A DNA stretch of 6,065 nucleotides, from contig DEKX01000001.1 of the NCBI GenBank assembly GCA_002354095.1, forward strand, positions 20,979 through 27,043. The letters run 5' to 3'. The DNA comes from Prevotella sp. UBA2711. Lineage in GTDB: Bacteria > Bacteroidota > Bacteroidia > Bacteroidales > Bacteroidaceae. Position 1 is the stretch's first letter. Each line of letters opens with the position of its first letter. Of the stretch, positions 5,045 through 6,065 are shown piece by piece. Both the position numbers and the translations under genes were made by a program. The notes under the pieces were generated by a model. The model was not told the DNA's origin. It saw nothing but the letters and a program-made list of their open reading frames with translations, and searched no databases.

Positions 5045-6061
5045 GTATTCTTCTTTTAGCAAAGCTATTATATCAGCAATGAGTTGTGGTGTTTTATACT
5101 CGCGGCCATCGATGCCGTAAACTACAGCAAAAGCGAAATTGTCGGCCAGGCACTCTTCCGGAGCGAAGACATAATCGGTATTTCTGCCCACCACATCCCA
5201 GAAGTCCGGCACTTTGCTGACTGGATAATAGGTATCCAAGGCATCTACAGGGACTAGAACACTCTGGTTGAATTTGAAAAACGTGGCATCCTTTCCTTCT
5301 TCAGCCGAAGCCTCTGCCCATGTCTTAGTATATAGCACAATCAGTACGCACTTACGCTTCACGCCGTCGATAGTGAATGTGGCATAGTTGTCGATGTGCT
5401 CCACGTCGGGATTAGTGATAATCATCTTCCCGATGGCTGGCGAGAAGACATAGTCAGTACCCGTTACCGTAAAGCCTATCAAACTGTACATCCTACTGCG
5501 AAAGGAGGGAGAGTTGCGTGTCAGACAATGGAACATCTCGTGGGCAATAGTCTCATAGAATCTGGACGGATTACTCTCTGCCAGCTTCAGTAGCTTTTCA
5601 CCTACATATATCTCTGTCTTGTGTGTATATGCAGCCGAATAGCCCTCTTCCTCCATTGTTGTCTTGACAAAAACGATATCCTCACTGGGGAATGGTAATG
5701 AGCCGACACCCATGTCCTCCAGCCTCCGCTTCACATAGTCCACGCCTTTCGCAATGGCAGTTTTTTCCGCTTCACTGAACTCTCGCACAGAAGCCTTCGC
5801 CATTGCCTTCAGTTCGTCGAGAGTGGCTCCAGTCTTCTTCATACGCCAGTCTATGTCGTTTTGCGTCAGGCTGTTGTAATACTCACTGTTGCCCAACAGC
5901 AGTTGCTGCCCTTCACTCAGAGTGGCACAATGATAGTTGATGACGACTGGTTTTGCAGGGTTGTCCTTCTCGTCAATCTGGCACGAGGCCAAAACGGTGC
6001 ATCCACAGACCAGTATGGTCACATACGCAATACACCTAAATAATATAGCTTTCGATTTCAT
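5039..6061 (-). CDS. Putative zinc metallopeptidase lipoprotein (HEMFH)
   Basis: The 340-residue product begins with a lipoprotein signal: hydrophobic residues 4-25 and the lipobox LASC with Cys27. It is followed by QIDEKD, whose acidic residues fit a Bacteroidetes surface-export signal, so the protein is probably an outer-membrane or surface lipoprotein. Residues 45-115 look mainly helical. The motif ETIAHEMFHCLTRN (170-183) is a zinc-protease HExxH site with His174, Glu175 and His178. Near the C-terminus, APEECLADNFAF (300-311) resembles the glutamate-containing helix that gives the third zinc ligand in gluzincin-type peptidases; Glu302 or Glu303 would be that ligand. Assigning a named peptidase family is not possible from sequence alone, and the substrate is unknown. 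The ATG at 6061 is chosen because it gives a complete signal peptide; only four bases upstream are visible, so its promoter lies outside. It converges on bcp with 39 bases between stop codons. Confidence 0.8.
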   Translation of the reverse strand: MKSKAILFRCIAYVTILVCGCTVLASCQIDEKDNPAKPVVINYHCATLSEGQQLLLGNSEYYNSLTQNDIDWRMKKTGATLDELKAMAKASVREFSEAEKTAIAKGVDYVKRRLEDMGVGSLPFPSEDIVFVKTTMEEEGYSAAYTHKTEIYVGEKLLKLAESNPSRFYETIAHEMFHCLTRNSPSFRSRMYSLIGFTVTGTDYVFSPAIGKMIITNPDVEHIDNYATFTIDGVKRKCVLIVLYTKTWAEASAEEGKDATFFKFNQSVLVPVDALDTYYPVSKVPDFWDVVGRNTDYVFAPEECLADNFAFAVVYGIDGREYKTPQLIADIIALLKEEYR

Positions 6062-6065
6062 GTTC

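Overview
The window looks like chromosome of a Bacteroidales bacterium, most plausibly Prevotellaceae. Supporting signs are several promoters of the Bacteroidetes type (TTG about 19 bases before TAnnTTTG), genes without Shine-Dalgarno sequences, lipoproteins with acidic residues just after the lipidated cysteine, and a fimbrillin-like (Mfa/FimA type) surface protein. The genus is an inference from style, not a marker gene.

Layout, left to right. Bases 1-42 are the last 13 codons of a DUF4298 gene cut by the window edge; they nearly match the end of the complete DUF4298 gene at 4205-4534. A GC-rich 521-codon gene of unknown function follows on the minus strand (104-1669). Bases 1670-2060 contain no protein gene but hold the most structured stretch in the window. 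A good plus-strand promoter (1722-1752) leads into a 5' hairpin, then a roughly 200-base interrupted long hairpin with two perfect 11-bp helices, then a terminator-like hairpin ending near 2002. This is read as a small structured RNA, possibly the Bacteroidales 6S-like RNA, or as the leader of the next gene. A separate 9-bp inverted repeat reaches the start codon of that gene.

The plus-strand gene at 2061-3740 encodes a surface lipoprotein with a fimbrillin-like N-terminal part and a C-terminal lectin/FGE-like tip domain. The 464-base gap after it (3741-4204) holds two different families of 22-bp tandem repeats, hairpins, an isolated -7-like box and a convincing promoter for the next operon. 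That operon is a DUF4298 gene followed after 12 bases by a Bcp/PrxQ thiol peroxidase. A minus-strand lipoprotein with an HEMFH zinc-protease motif (5039-6061) converges on it, with an inverted repeat between the stops.

The genes form no single pathway. Two surface lipoproteins (an adhesin-like protein and a metallopeptidase) flank a small cytoplasmic peroxide-detoxifying operon. The items best worth following are the structured RNA, the paired 22-bp repeat families and the start-codon hairpin of the fimbrillin gene. No tRNA, rRNA, CRISPR array, transposase or integrase was recognised.
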